Assembly (NCBI GenBank): GCA_947167535.1
Contig: CAMVIL010000060.1
Location: 1 to 7,056 of the forward strand
Source of the DNA: an uncultured Ruminococcus sp.
Lineage (GTDB): Bacteria > Bacillota > Clostridia > Oscillospirales > Ruminococcaceae
Length of the DNA: 7,056 nucleotides
Direction: 5' to 3'
Numbering within the stretch: the stretch's first letter is position 1; every line of letters starts with the position of its first letter. The notes beneath the pieces were generated by a model that searched no databases, was not told where the DNA came from, and saw only the letters and a program-made list of their open reading frames with translations. The position numbers were made by a program, and so were the translations under genes. Shown here piece after piece: positions 1-6,298 of this stretch.

Positions 1-662
1 AGGTAAAGGAGACAGGCGCTGACCTCGGTCTTGCATTCGACGGCGACGCCGACAGATGCCTTGCCGTTGACGAAAACGGCGAACTGGTGGACGGCGACAA
101 GCTCCTCGCTATCTTCTCCCGCTATATGCGTCAGAAGGGCAGACTGTCCGGCGACACCTGCGTTGTCACCGTTATGTCTAACATCGGATTCTTCAAGTTC
201 TGCGAGTCGGACGGCATCAACGCCAAGACTACCAAGGTCGGCGACAGATACGTGCTGGAGGAGATGCTTAGCGGCGGATACAAGCTGGGCGGCGAGCAGT
301 CGGGTCACATCATAATGCTCGACCACGCAAACACCGGCGACGGTGAACTCACAGGCGCTACCCTGCTGGAGATCCTCGCTGACAGCGGCAAGAAGATGAG
401 TGAACTTGCGACCTGCATGGAAAGCTTCCCGCAGGTGCTGGTGAACGTAAAGATCACCGCCGACAAGAAGGGTCTCTGGGACAAGACTCCCGCTGTTACC
501 GACAAGATAGCAGAGGTAGAGGCAAAGCTCGGCAGCGACGGCAGAGTGCTGGTCCGCGAGTCGGGTACAGAGCCGCTGGTGCGCGTTATGCTCGAGGGCA
601 GACACATCGACGAGATCACCGCTTACGCCAACGAGATCGCAAAGCTCGTCGAGGAGATGTGA
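1..662 (+). CDS. glmM: Phosphoglucosamine mutase, C-terminal half (5' end cut by window)
   Basis: GlmM converts glucosamine-6-phosphate to glucosamine-1-phosphate in the cytoplasm, on the route to UDP-GlcNAc for peptidoglycan. The reading frame is open from base 3 and gives 219 residues. The usual length is about 450, so the N-terminal half, including the phosphorylated active-site serine, lies upstream. Visible family motifs in order are the metal-binding loop DGDADR (bases 39-56), the sugar-binding loop GGEQSGH (288-308), and the C-terminal phosphate-binding loop RESGTEPLVRVM (555-590). The last is the form seen in GlmM, which favours it over other phosphohexomutases. The stop TGA is at 660-662. 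A Nudix gene starts three bases later and its ribosome binding site sits inside the glmM 3' end, so the two are probably co-transcribed. A different hexosamine or hexose mutase is the main alternative. An internal GTG at 87 is not the true start, because homology continues upstream. Confidence 0.93.
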   Translation, partial: VKETGADLGLAFDGDADRCLAVDENGELVDGDKLLAIFSRYMRQKGRLSGDTCVVTVMSNIGFFKFCESDGINAKTTKVGDRYVLEEMLSGGYKLGGEQSGHIIMLDHANTGDGELTGATLLEILADSGKKMSELATCMESFPQVLVNVKITADKKGLWDKTPAVTDKIAEVEAKLGSDGRVLVRESGTEPLVRVMLEGRHIDEITAYANEIAKLVEEM

Positions 663-665
663 GCC

Positions 666-1169
666 GTGAGGTTTGAATACTGCCCCTTCTGCGGCGGCAA
701 GACCGTCGGCAGAGAAACAGGCGACGAGGGGTTAGTCCCCTGGTGCGATAACTGCACGCGTCCGCTCTTCGATATGTTCCCGACCTGCGTGCTCTGCGTT
801 GCAGTCAGCGACGAAGGCAGGGTCGCACTCATCAAGCAAAACGGCGTGACCGACCACTATGTCGGGGTCGCGGGGTACATAAAGCCCGGCGAGAACGCCG
901 AGGAAGCCGCCGCCCGCGAGGTGGGCGAAGAGCTGGGTCTTGAAGTCACAGGCGTCCGCTACATGAGAAGCTACTGGTACGACAAAAGATGCATGATGAT
1001 GCTGGGCTACACCGTGTTCGTAAAGCAGGGCGGACTGAAGCCTTCCTGCGAGGTGGACGAAGCGAAGTGGTTCGACATGGACGACGCTCCCGCCGCGCTG
1101 AGAAATACCAGCCTGATACAACAGCTCGCGGAGCTTGTGGTGAAGGCGTATAAAAGCGGAGAATTGTAA
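666..1169 (+). CDS. Nudix hydrolase with N-terminal zinc ribbon (NudC-like, substrate unknown)
   Basis: This 167-residue protein is predicted to be a cytoplasmic hydrolase of nucleoside-diphosphate-linked compounds. A four-cysteine zinc ribbon comes first: C6-x2-C9 and C27-x2-C30. The Nudix domain follows, with a complete Nudix box at residues 70-92 (G70, E76, then REVGEELGL at 84-92) carrying all metal-binding glutamates. The layout recalls NAD(H) pyrophosphatase NudC. However, the protein is much shorter than the roughly 260 residues of E. coli NudC, and the SQPWPFP signature after the box is absent; SYWYDK (102-107) occupies that place. NAD(H) specificity should therefore not be assumed. 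The start is GTG at 666, chosen because GAGGAG at 651-656 lies nine bases upstream and the first cysteine pair follows directly. It begins three bases after glmM. Family assignment is firm; the substrate is not. Confidence 0.9.
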   Translation: MRFEYCPFCGGKTVGRETGDEGLVPWCDNCTRPLFDMFPTCVLCVAVSDEGRVALIKQNGVTDHYVGVAGYIKPGENAEEAAAREVGEELGLEVTGVRYMRSYWYDKRCMMMLGYTVFVKQGGLKPSCEVDEAKWFDMDDAPAALRNTSLIQQLAELVVKAYKSGEL

Positions 1170-1190
1170 GATCTCAGAGGTATTACAGTT

Positions 1191-1826
1191 ATGAAAAACG
1201 GCATTGTGGCACTTTGGGCGCTGGCTATAGCAGGGATGACGTGGGGCGTTATACGCACTGCGAGAAACCGTATGCGATGTAATAAAGAACCTGAGCGAAT
1301 AAAGGTCGGACGAAGTACAAAAAACGCAAAATGGTGGATCGTGATATCAGCCTGCTGGATAGCCATTTCGGCATGGAATATTTATGACTACAGCAAAGAA
1401 ATAGAAAAGATCAACAGCGGATACTGGGACTACGCTTACCGGTCTGTCCATGGAGACGGAGAGGATACTGCGGAACTGCGTGCCGAGTTGCTTGAAAAGC
1501 CGACGGAGCAAAAGCATTGGTATACGCTGGTGATATTTGTATGGTCATGTACGCTGGTGCTTAACGCAATAGAGCTTAAGATCGGCAGATATGCATATAT
1601 AACCGAAAACGGCGTGTACTTTTCCGGTACGTTTATTCCGGCGAAGAAATTACGTTGGCGAATTACCGATGACTACGCTCAGGGTAGGACGCTTGAACTG
1701 TTTCATGGAAAAAGCGAAACTCCGATGCAGTACCGGATAATCAGCGAGGAGCAGCAGCTTGCGGAAATGCTAGGTTCAGCCTACAGACCACACAAAAAGT
1801 ATAACAAGGAATTGGAAATATCATGA
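1191..1826 (+). CDS. Uncharacterised membrane protein, three predicted TM helices
   Basis: I do not firmly recognise this 211-residue protein. It shows hydrophobic helices at about residues 5-22, 48-65 and 109-127, a charged linker between the second and third (about 67-108), and a C-terminal soluble stretch (about 132-205). The segment YAYITENGVYFSGTFIPAKK (135-154) followed by a Trp-Arg strand resembles the C-terminal beta-rich part of small Bacillota membrane proteins of the DUF5673 kind; this is a weak recollection, not a search result. The ATG at 1191 is preceded by AGAGG at 1176-1180, ten bases away. The stop TGA shares bases with the ATG of the methyltransferase downstream (ATGA, 1823-1826), suggesting translational coupling. 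Base composition is clearly lower in G+C than both neighbours: 60-base blocks at 1321, 1381 and 1561 are 45, 40 and 40 percent, versus 73 percent at 1981-2040. It may be a later insertion or a weakly constrained gene. Confidence 0.8.
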   Translation: MKNGIVALWALAIAGMTWGVIRTARNRMRCNKEPERIKVGRSTKNAKWWIVISACWIAISAWNIYDYSKEIEKINSGYWDYAYRSVHGDGEDTAELRAELLEKPTEQKHWYTLVIFVWSCTLVLNAIELKIGRYAYITENGVYFSGTFIPAKKLRWRITDDYAQGRTLELFHGKSETPMQYRIISEEQQLAEMLGSAYRPHKKYNKELEIS

Positions 1827-2695
1827 GAATAGCAGATAAATGGACAGACTATGAGATACTCGACACCGCGGACGGCATGAAGCTGGAACGCTGGGGTAAG
1901 GACGTCTTCTCGCGTCCCGACCCGCAGATAATCTGGAAGTCCCCCGAACGCGCCGACTGGTCAAAGGCGGCGGCAGTCTACCACCGCTCGGCAAAGGGCG
2001 GCGGCGAGGGGGAGTTCAGACGGCAGCTCCCCGACAAGCGGGTCATCTCCTACCGCGACCTCAGATTCGTGATACGCCCGACGGGATTCAAGCACATGGG
2101 GCTGTTCCCCGAGCAGGCGGTGAACTGGGACCTGATGGCAGAGCGTATACGCGCTCTGAAAGCCGCAGGCGGCGAGCCGAAGGTCTTGAACCTGTTCGCC
2201 TACACCGGCGGCGCCACGCTTGCCTGTGCGGAAGCGGGAGCGGCTGTTACCCACGTTGACGCCTCGAAGGGCATGGTATCCTGGGCGAGGGACAACGCGG
2301 CGGCGAGCGGTCTGACCGAGAAGCCGATACGCTGGCTGGTGGACGACTGCGAGAAGTTTGTCAACCGCGAGATACGGCGCGGCAACCGATACACTGGGAT
2401 AGTCATGGACCCGCCGAGCTACGGCAGAGGTCCCGGGGGCGAGGTCTGGAAGCTTGAGGACTGCATATACGACCTTGTGGCGACCTGTGCGCAGGTGCTG
2501 GCGGACGAGCCGGACTTTTTCCTGCTGAACAGCTACACGACGGGGCTTTCGCCGTCGGTGATGGCGTACATACTGAGCGACCTGTTGATACCGCGATTCG
2601 GCGGAAGTGTGAGTGCGGACGAGATAGGTCTGCCGGTGACATCGACGGGTCTGGTACTGCCGTGCGGAAGTACGGCTATATGGACGAAGAACTAA
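1823..2695 (+). CDS. Class I SAM-dependent methyltransferase, RlmI-type without PUA domain
   Basis: This is a 290-residue predicted S-adenosylmethionine-dependent RNA methyltransferase of the RlmI/COG1092 group. The N-terminal segment YEILDTADGMKLERWG (10-25) plus RPDPQIIW (31-38) is typical of the short members. The Rossmann fold shows SAM motif I at VLNLFAYTGG (121-130), an acidic residue in HVDAS (D146) expected to hold the SAM ribose, a DD pair at 174-175, and the catalytic-loop motif DPPSYGRG (196-203). E. coli RlmI methylates C5 of a 23S rRNA cytosine, but it is longer (about 390 residues) and carries an N-terminal PUA domain missing here, so the target RNA and position are unknown. The motif does not rule out a non-rRNA substrate. 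The start ATG overlaps the upstream stop by four bases, with AAGGA at 1806-1810 as a rather distant ribosome binding site. Family confident, substrate open. Confidence 0.88.
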   Translation: MRIADKWTDYEILDTADGMKLERWGKDVFSRPDPQIIWKSPERADWSKAAAVYHRSAKGGGEGEFRRQLPDKRVISYRDLRFVIRPTGFKHMGLFPEQAVNWDLMAERIRALKAAGGEPKVLNLFAYTGGATLACAEAGAAVTHVDASKGMVSWARDNAAASGLTEKPIRWLVDDCEKFVNREIRRGNRYTGIVMDPPSYGRGPGGEVWKLEDCIYDLVATCAQVLADEPDFFLLNSYTTGLSPSVMAYILSDLLIPRFGGSVSADEIGLPVTSTGLVLPCGSTAIWTKN

Positions 2696-2735
2696 CGAAC
2701 GGCACGCACAAACTTTAAGTAACAAATAAATCTAC

Positions 2736-2740
2736 GGAGG
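2736..2740 (+). promoter_or_regulatory. Shine-Dalgarno site for the 55-residue ORF
   Basis: GGAGG lies nine bases before the ATG at 2750, within an AT-rich gap. It is a good match to the anti-Shine-Dalgarno sequence at ideal spacing and is the main evidence that the short ORF downstream is translated. I see no convincing -35/-10 pair in the gap 2696-2749, so the promoter of the ECF operon is not located. Confidence 0.75.
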
Positions 2741-2749
2741 TATAAGAAA

Positions 2750-2917
2750 ATGGCACTTGACGTAAAAGACATCGCAAAGAAGGCAGAAGATCTCGTGGAG
2801 AAGATCCCCGATGAGGTCAAGGAAAAGGCTAAGGATCTCGCTACTAAGGAGAACCTCGAAAAGGTGAAGGACGAGGCCGAAAAAATCATCGATAAGGTGA
2901 AGAAGGATAAGAAATAA
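2750..2917 (+). CDS. Small charge-balanced helical protein (55 aa), function unknown
   Basis: This short gene opens with ATG at 2750 and ends with TAA at 2915-2917. The 55 residues contain 16 lysines against 16 Asp/Glu, so 58 percent of residues are charged with roughly zero net charge. There is no Cys, Trp, Tyr, Phe, His, Arg, Gly or Gln. Hydrophobic residues (L3, I8, L15, I19, V23, L30, L36, V39, A43, I46, V50) recur every three to five positions, as expected for an amphipathic or coiled-coil helix, with one proline (P20) as a likely kink. There is no signal peptide or membrane segment. Its last stop base is the first base of the ecfA1 ATG (TAATG), so the two are likely translationally coupled. 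Composition recalls small helical stress or antitoxin-like proteins, but such similarity is low-complexity and gives no function. A leader-peptide role for ecfA1 translation is another possibility. Confidence 0.78.
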   Translation: MALDVKDIAKKAEDLVEKIPDEVKEKAKDLATKENLEKVKDEAEKIIDKVKKDKK

Positions 2918-3789
2918 TGCAGCTGCAGGTCTTCCTGAACGCGGATGATGTCCGCTTCTCTTACCTCAGCGACGATGAACCGCCTGTGAAAAACGAAGTT
3001 CTCAAGGGCGTAAGCCTTGCGGTCGGGAAGGGTGAGTTCGTCGCCGTGCTGGGTCATAACGGCTCGGGAAAGTCTACCCTCGCGAAATGCTTTAACGCTA
3101 TCAATCTCCCCGAAAGCGGTACTGTTACCGTCAACGGTATGGATACCGCCGACGACGAGAATCTGCTCAATATCAGAAAGTCCGCGGGTATGGTATTCCA
3201 GAACCCCGATAATCAGATAGTTGCCACTATCGTCGAGGAGGACGTCGCTTTCGCGCTGGAAAACTTAGGCGTAGAACCTGAAGAGATACGCCGCCGCGTG
3301 GACGAGTCGCTTAAGCTCGTGGATATGTACGACTACCGTATGCACGCGCCTCATAAGCTTTCGGGCGGTCAGAAACAGCGGGTCGCTATCGCGGGGATAC
3401 TCGCTATGGACCCCGAGTGTATCCTGCTGGACGAGCCTACCGCTATGCTCGACCCACGCGGCAGGGCTGAGGTCATGAACACCATAAAACTGCTCAACAA
3501 GACTAAGGGCACTACCATCGTGCTTATCACTCATTACATGGAAGAGGCCGCGCAGGCTGACAGGGTCGTGGTGATAGACGGCGGCGAGGTCATGCTTGAC
3601 GGTACACCTAAGGAGATATTCTCTCAGGTGGAGACTATGAAGAATCTAGGACTTGACGTCCCGCAGGTGACAGAGCTGGTCTGGAGACTCCGCAAGGACG
3701 GCTTCGACCTGCCCGCTGATATCATCTCGGAGGACGAGTGCGTCGAGGCGCTGGCGGGACTGCTCGGAAAAAGGAGTGCGCAGATATGA
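2917..3789 (+). CDS. ecfA1: ECF transporter ATP-binding protein EcfA1
   Basis: This 290-residue ABC ATPase is one of the two nucleotide-binding subunits of the energy-coupling factor complex, which drives uptake of vitamins or metal ions bound by separate S-components. It acts at the cytoplasmic membrane face. All ABC motifs are intact: Walker [10 protein letters not shown] (46-54), Q-loop Q95 in FQNPDNQ, signature LSGGQ (148-152), Walker B ILLDEP with catalytic E173, and H-loop H206. The [19 protein letters not shown] region (94-112) is typical of EcfA1. The C-terminal extension ([18 protein letters not shown], 248-265) is the ECF-specific regulatory tail, and a related segment occurs in EcfA2. 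The ATG at 2917 overlaps the stop of the preceding small gene, with AAGGAT at 2904-2909 as a plausible ribosome site. It is followed, unusually, by a membrane protein gene rather than directly by ecfA2. Confidence 0.94.
   Translation: MQLQVFLNADDVRFSYLSDDEPPVKNEVLKGVSLAVGKGEFVAVLGHNGSGKSTLAKCFNAINLPESGTVTVNGMDTADDENLLNIRKSAGMVFQNPDNQIVATIVEEDVAFALENLGVEPEEIRRRVDESLKLVDMYDYRMHAPHKLSGGQKQRVAIAGILAMDPECILLDEPTAMLDPRGRAEVMNTIKLLNKTKGTTIVLITHYMEEAAQADRVVVIDGGEVMLDGTPKEIFSQVETMKNLGLDVPQVTELVWRLRKDGFDLPADIISEDECVEALAGLLGKRSAQI
3771..3776 (+). promoter_or_regulatory. Shine-Dalgarno site that fixes the start of the inserted membrane gene
   Basis: AAGGAG, nine bases before the ATG at 3786, lies inside the 3' end of ecfA1. 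It supports 3786 over an in-frame upstream candidate at 3738, which would overlap ecfA1 by about 50 bases and add a charged, arginine-rich N-terminus before the first membrane helix. Confidence 0.7.
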
Positions 3790-4583
3790 TATGGATACTG
3801 CTGATTCTGCTTGTCATAGCACTTGTCCTGAATTTCGGCAAGACCGCAGGACGGACAGACAAGCCCGCAGGAATAATCCTCACGCTCCTGCTGGCGGCGG
3901 CGGCAGGGCTCTACTGCGCGAAGTCGGGGATAGACATCACCGCTAACATCATAGCTCACACCGCCGATGCAACGATGAATACCACTATGGGCGACGGAGA
4001 ACGCAGCAGCGAGCTTGCAGAAGCATTCAAACTCCCCTCTCTCGGCGGAAGCATATTCCGTGCGATCATCGGGATACCCCTTACGCTGTGCGCGATAGTG
4101 CTGATAATTAAGAACCGCTTTGCCGCAGGCGAGCAGACGATCCCCGAAGCAGTGGGACTCAGGTTCAGGCTTTCGATAGCCTCGACCATTCTCATGCTAG
4201 GCACATTCATCGCCGCCTTCGCCGTGATGCTCCCCCACGCCAAGGAGATATTCGATGTGGGAGTATTATTCACGGTGTTCGTGCTGTTCTTCCTGCTGTT
4301 CGCACTGGTCTGCCCCATCCTTCTGCTGTGGGTCATCATGCTGGCGGGAGTGGGTGTCATCACCTTTCTCCAACTGCTGACACTGCCGATAATGCTCTTC
4401 TTTGCATCGTCGGCGTTCTATCTGGTGTCGGCGGCGTGCGGAGTCAGCTTTGTCGTAAAGGGCATAAAGCTTTCGGGGCTGAAGAAGCGGTACATGGTGC
4501 CGTTCATACTGCTGGGACTGATACCCGGCGCAAACAACGTGATATACTTCGCACTGCCGAAGTTTGTGGCGAAGCACAATTAA
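3786..4583 (+). CDS. Polytopic membrane protein inserted between ecfA1 and ecfA2, unknown function
   Basis: I do not recognise a family for this 265-residue, strongly hydrophobic protein. Predicted helices lie at about 2-17, 28-46, 89-108, 129-150, 157-187 (possibly two), 189-226 (probably two) and 236-256, roughly seven to eight in total. A hydrophilic loop at 47-88 separates helices two and three, and a conserved-looking [20 protein letters not shown] stretch (239-258) sits near the C-terminus. The ATG at 3786 forms an ATGA overlap with the ecfA1 stop and has its own ribosome site. Thirty-six non-coding bases separate its end from ecfA2. The position suggests expression with the ECF module. 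It could be an unusual S-component or an accessory factor, but known S-components are usually shorter (about 170-200 residues, six helices), and I see no recognisable S-component signature. An unrelated passenger gene is equally possible. Confidence 0.85.
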   Translation: MIWILLILLVIALVLNFGKTAGRTDKPAGIILTLLLAAAAGLYCAKSGIDITANIIAHTADATMNTTMGDGERSSELAEAFKLPSLGGSIFRAIIGIPLTLCAIVLIIKNRFAAGEQTIPEAVGLRFRLSIASTILMLGTFIAAFAVMLPHAKEIFDVGVLFTVFVLFFLLFALVCPILLLWVIMLAGVGVITFLQLLTLPIMLFFASSAFYLVSAACGVSFVVKGIKLSGLKKRYMVPFILLGLIPGANNVIYFALPKFVAKHN

Positions 4584-4619
4584 GACATATATCAGGAAAG
4601 AATGAAAAGGTAATACACA

Positions 4620-5483
4620 ATGTCTGTAATCAAGACTGAAAACCTCACATACGTCTACGGCGAGAAGACGCCTTTTCGGAAGGTGGCGCTGGATGACGTC
4701 AATATAGAAATAAACGAGGGTGAGATAGTCGGAGTGATAGGTCACACCGGCTCGGGCAAGTCTACCCTGATACAGCACTTCAACGGACTGCTCAAGGCGA
4801 CCTCGGGACGGGTGCTGATAGACGGCGAGGACTTCGCAGGGGATAAGAAAAAACTCCGCGAGGTTCGGTTCAAGGTGGGTCTGGTGTTCCAGTACCCCGA
4901 ATATCAGCTGTTCGAGGAGACCGTCGCTAAGGATATCGCTTACGGCCCCAAGAATATGAAACTCCCCCAGCAGGAGATAGACCGCAGGGTCATGGAGAGC
5001 GCTCGGCTCACCGGACTTTCGACGGAGCTTCTGCAAAAGTCGCCCTTTGAACTCTCGGGCGGTCAGAAACGCCGCGCCGCTATCGCAGGCGTTATGGCGA
5101 TGGAGCCTAAGGTGCTGATCCTCGACGAGCCCGCCTCGGGTCTCGACCCTCAGGGCAGAGACCGCATCTTCGAGATGCTCCGCGCTTACCATCAGGAGAA
5201 GAAAAATACCGTGCTGATAGTCTCCCACTCTATGGAGGATATCGCAAAGATAGCCGACAGGATACTCGTTATGAACGAGGGCAGGGTCTTCTGCTTCGAC
5301 AAGACCCCGGAGGTCTTCTCCCGCGCTGAGGAGCTGGAACGGATAGGCCTCGCCGTCCCGCAGGTCACAAGGGTCATACACCGCCTCAACGCTATGGGCT
5401 TTGACCTCGGCGAGGACGTGTATACCGTAAAGTACGCCGAGGGACAGATACTCTCGCGCCTGAAATCGGGAGGTGAGGGCTGA
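4620..5483 (+). CDS. ecfA2: ECF transporter ATP-binding protein EcfA2
   Basis: This 287-residue second ABC ATPase of the ECF complex is expected to pair with EcfA1 as a heterodimer bound to the coupling helices of EcfT. Motifs are complete: Walker A GHTGSGKST (41-49), Q-loop Q91 in FQYPEYQLFEETV (the EcfA2-type form), signature LSGGQ (145-149), Walker B LILDEP with catalytic E170, and H-loop H203. The C-terminal tail VPQVTRVIHRLNAMGFDL (246-263) parallels that of EcfA1, consistent with ancient duplication. The start ATG is at 4620, with AAAAGG at 4605-4610 nine bases upstream. The stop TGA shares its last base with the ecfT ATG (TGATG at 5481-5485), implying coupled translation of ATPase and membrane partner. 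Confidence 0.94.
   Translation: MSVIKTENLTYVYGEKTPFRKVALDDVNIEINEGEIVGVIGHTGSGKSTLIQHFNGLLKATSGRVLIDGEDFAGDKKKLREVRFKVGLVFQYPEYQLFEETVAKDIAYGPKNMKLPQQEIDRRVMESARLTGLSTELLQKSPFELSGGQKRRAAIAGVMAMEPKVLILDEPASGLDPQGRDRIFEMLRAYHQEKKNTVLIVSHSMEDIAKIADRILVMNEGRVFCFDKTPEVFSRAEELERIGLAVPQVTRVIHRLNAMGFDLGEDVYTVKYAEGQILSRLKSGGEG
5469..5476 (+). promoter_or_regulatory. Strong Shine-Dalgarno site for ecfT
   Basis: GGAGGTGA within the last codons of ecfA2 matches eight consecutive positions of the Shine-Dalgarno consensus, with a six-base spacer to the ATG at 5483. It is the best ribosome site in the window and confirms the one-base overlap start of ecfT. Confidence 0.75.
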
Positions 5484-6289
5484 TGTTCAAGGATATTACG
5501 CTGGGACAGTTCTTCCCCGGCGACTCGGTGGTGCATAAGATGGACCCCAGAGTCAAGCTCGTGCTGACGGTCATGTTTATCGTCATGCTCTTCTCCGCGA
5601 AGAACTTCTACGGTCTGCTGGTGGGCATCGCTTTTACCATAATGACCTACCTGCTCTCACGCATACCTTTTGTGATGATACTCAAGAGCATGAAGCCGAT
5701 AATCCCCATCGTGGTGTTCACCGCTGTGCTCAACCTGTTCTTTATCCGCACGGGCAGGATGCTCTGGCACTTCGGCTTCGTGAAAATATACGACGACGGT
5801 CTGAATACCGCAGTCTTTATGGTGGTGAGGATAATCTGCCTTATCGTGGGAAGCTCCCTGCTTACCTACACCACTTCCCCCATAGACCTCACCGACGCCA
5901 TCGAACGGCTGCTGTCGCCCCTCAAAAAGCTGGGCGCACCCGTCCACGAGCTGGCTATGATGATGACCATAGCCTTAAGATTTATACCTACCCTCATCGA
6001 GGAGACCGACAAGATAATGAACGCCCAGAAGGCTCGCGGTTCGGAGCTGGACACCGGCACTTTCAGGGAAAAGGTGCGCGGTATGGTGCCGATATTCATT
6101 CCGCTGTTCGTGTCTTCCTTCAGACGCGCCGAGGAACTGGCTACCGCTATGGAGTGCAGATGCTACCACGGCGGCGAGGGCAGGACCCGCATGAAACAAC
6201 TCTCCACCGCCCCCCGCGACTGGCTCGCCTGCCTTTACGTGGCACTGTTCTGGGCGGGAGTGATACTTATGAATCAGTTTTTTAAGTGA
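5483..6289 (+). CDS. ecfT: ECF transporter transmembrane coupling protein EcfT
   Basis: EcfT is the membrane scaffold linking the EcfA ATPases to substrate-binding S-components. This 268-residue protein has the usual length. It begins with a conserved N-terminal segment (G-Q-F-F-P-G-D-S-V-V-H-K-M-D-P-R, 8-23), followed by hydrophobic helices at about 25-56, 62-88, 107-129 and a terminal one at 246-265. The cytoplasmic coupling domain contains the first coupling helix with AQKARG (181-186), an intact ARG motif. The second is AMECRCY (222-228), where many EcfT proteins have AMEARGY, so the central arginine is kept but both flanking residues are cysteine. The GGEGRTRMK tail (230-238) is typical of clostridial EcfT. 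It overlaps ecfA2 by one base and precedes truA by nine bases. Confidence 0.93.
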   Translation: MFKDITLGQFFPGDSVVHKMDPRVKLVLTVMFIVMLFSAKNFYGLLVGIAFTIMTYLLSRIPFVMILKSMKPIIPIVVFTAVLNLFFIRTGRMLWHFGFVKIYDDGLNTAVFMVVRIICLIVGSSLLTYTTSPIDLTDAIERLLSPLKKLGAPVHELAMMMTIALRFIPTLIEETDKIMNAQKARGSELDTGTFREKVRGMVPIFIPLFVSSFRRAEELATAMECRCYHGGEGRTRMKQLSTAPRDWLACLYVALFWAGVILMNQFFK

Positions 6290-6298
6290 GGCAAGAAT

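Noticed and set aside
2654..2673. Inverted repeat GTACT...AGTAC near the end of the methyltransferase gene, considered as a terminator
   Set aside because: It has a five-base stem with a ten-base loop, lies inside the coding region, and has no following T run; chance is sufficient.
1961..2725. Minus-strand open frame of 254 codons opposite the methyltransferase
   Set aside because: It is a shadow of a G+C-rich gene with clear methyltransferase motifs on the other strand; the translated product is low-complexity and Arg/Val-rich.
2696..2749. AT-rich gap before the ECF module, considered as a promoter
   Set aside because: No -35/-10 pair with acceptable match and spacing could be found by eye. 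A promoter may exist here but the sequence alone does not show it.
3738..3785. Upstream in-frame start extending the inserted membrane protein into ecfA1
   Set aside because: The ATG at 3786 has a well-placed AAGGAG site and begins directly with a membrane helix; the extension would overlap ecfA1 by about 50 bases.
3061..5070. Near-identical short segments in ecfA1 and ecfA2 (3061-3080 versus 4749-4768, 3361-3376 versus 5055-5070), considered as repeats or gene conversion
   Set aside because: They encode the Walker A and LSGGQ motifs, so shared protein motifs plus strong codon bias explain the match, and flanking sequence diverges.
4266..5381. Long minus-strand open frame (371 codons) across ecfA2 and the end of the membrane gene
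   Set aside because: It is antisense to two well-supported genes and is explained by their codon bias. The protein is rich in His, Gln and Arg, matches no family I know, and has no visible ribosome site.
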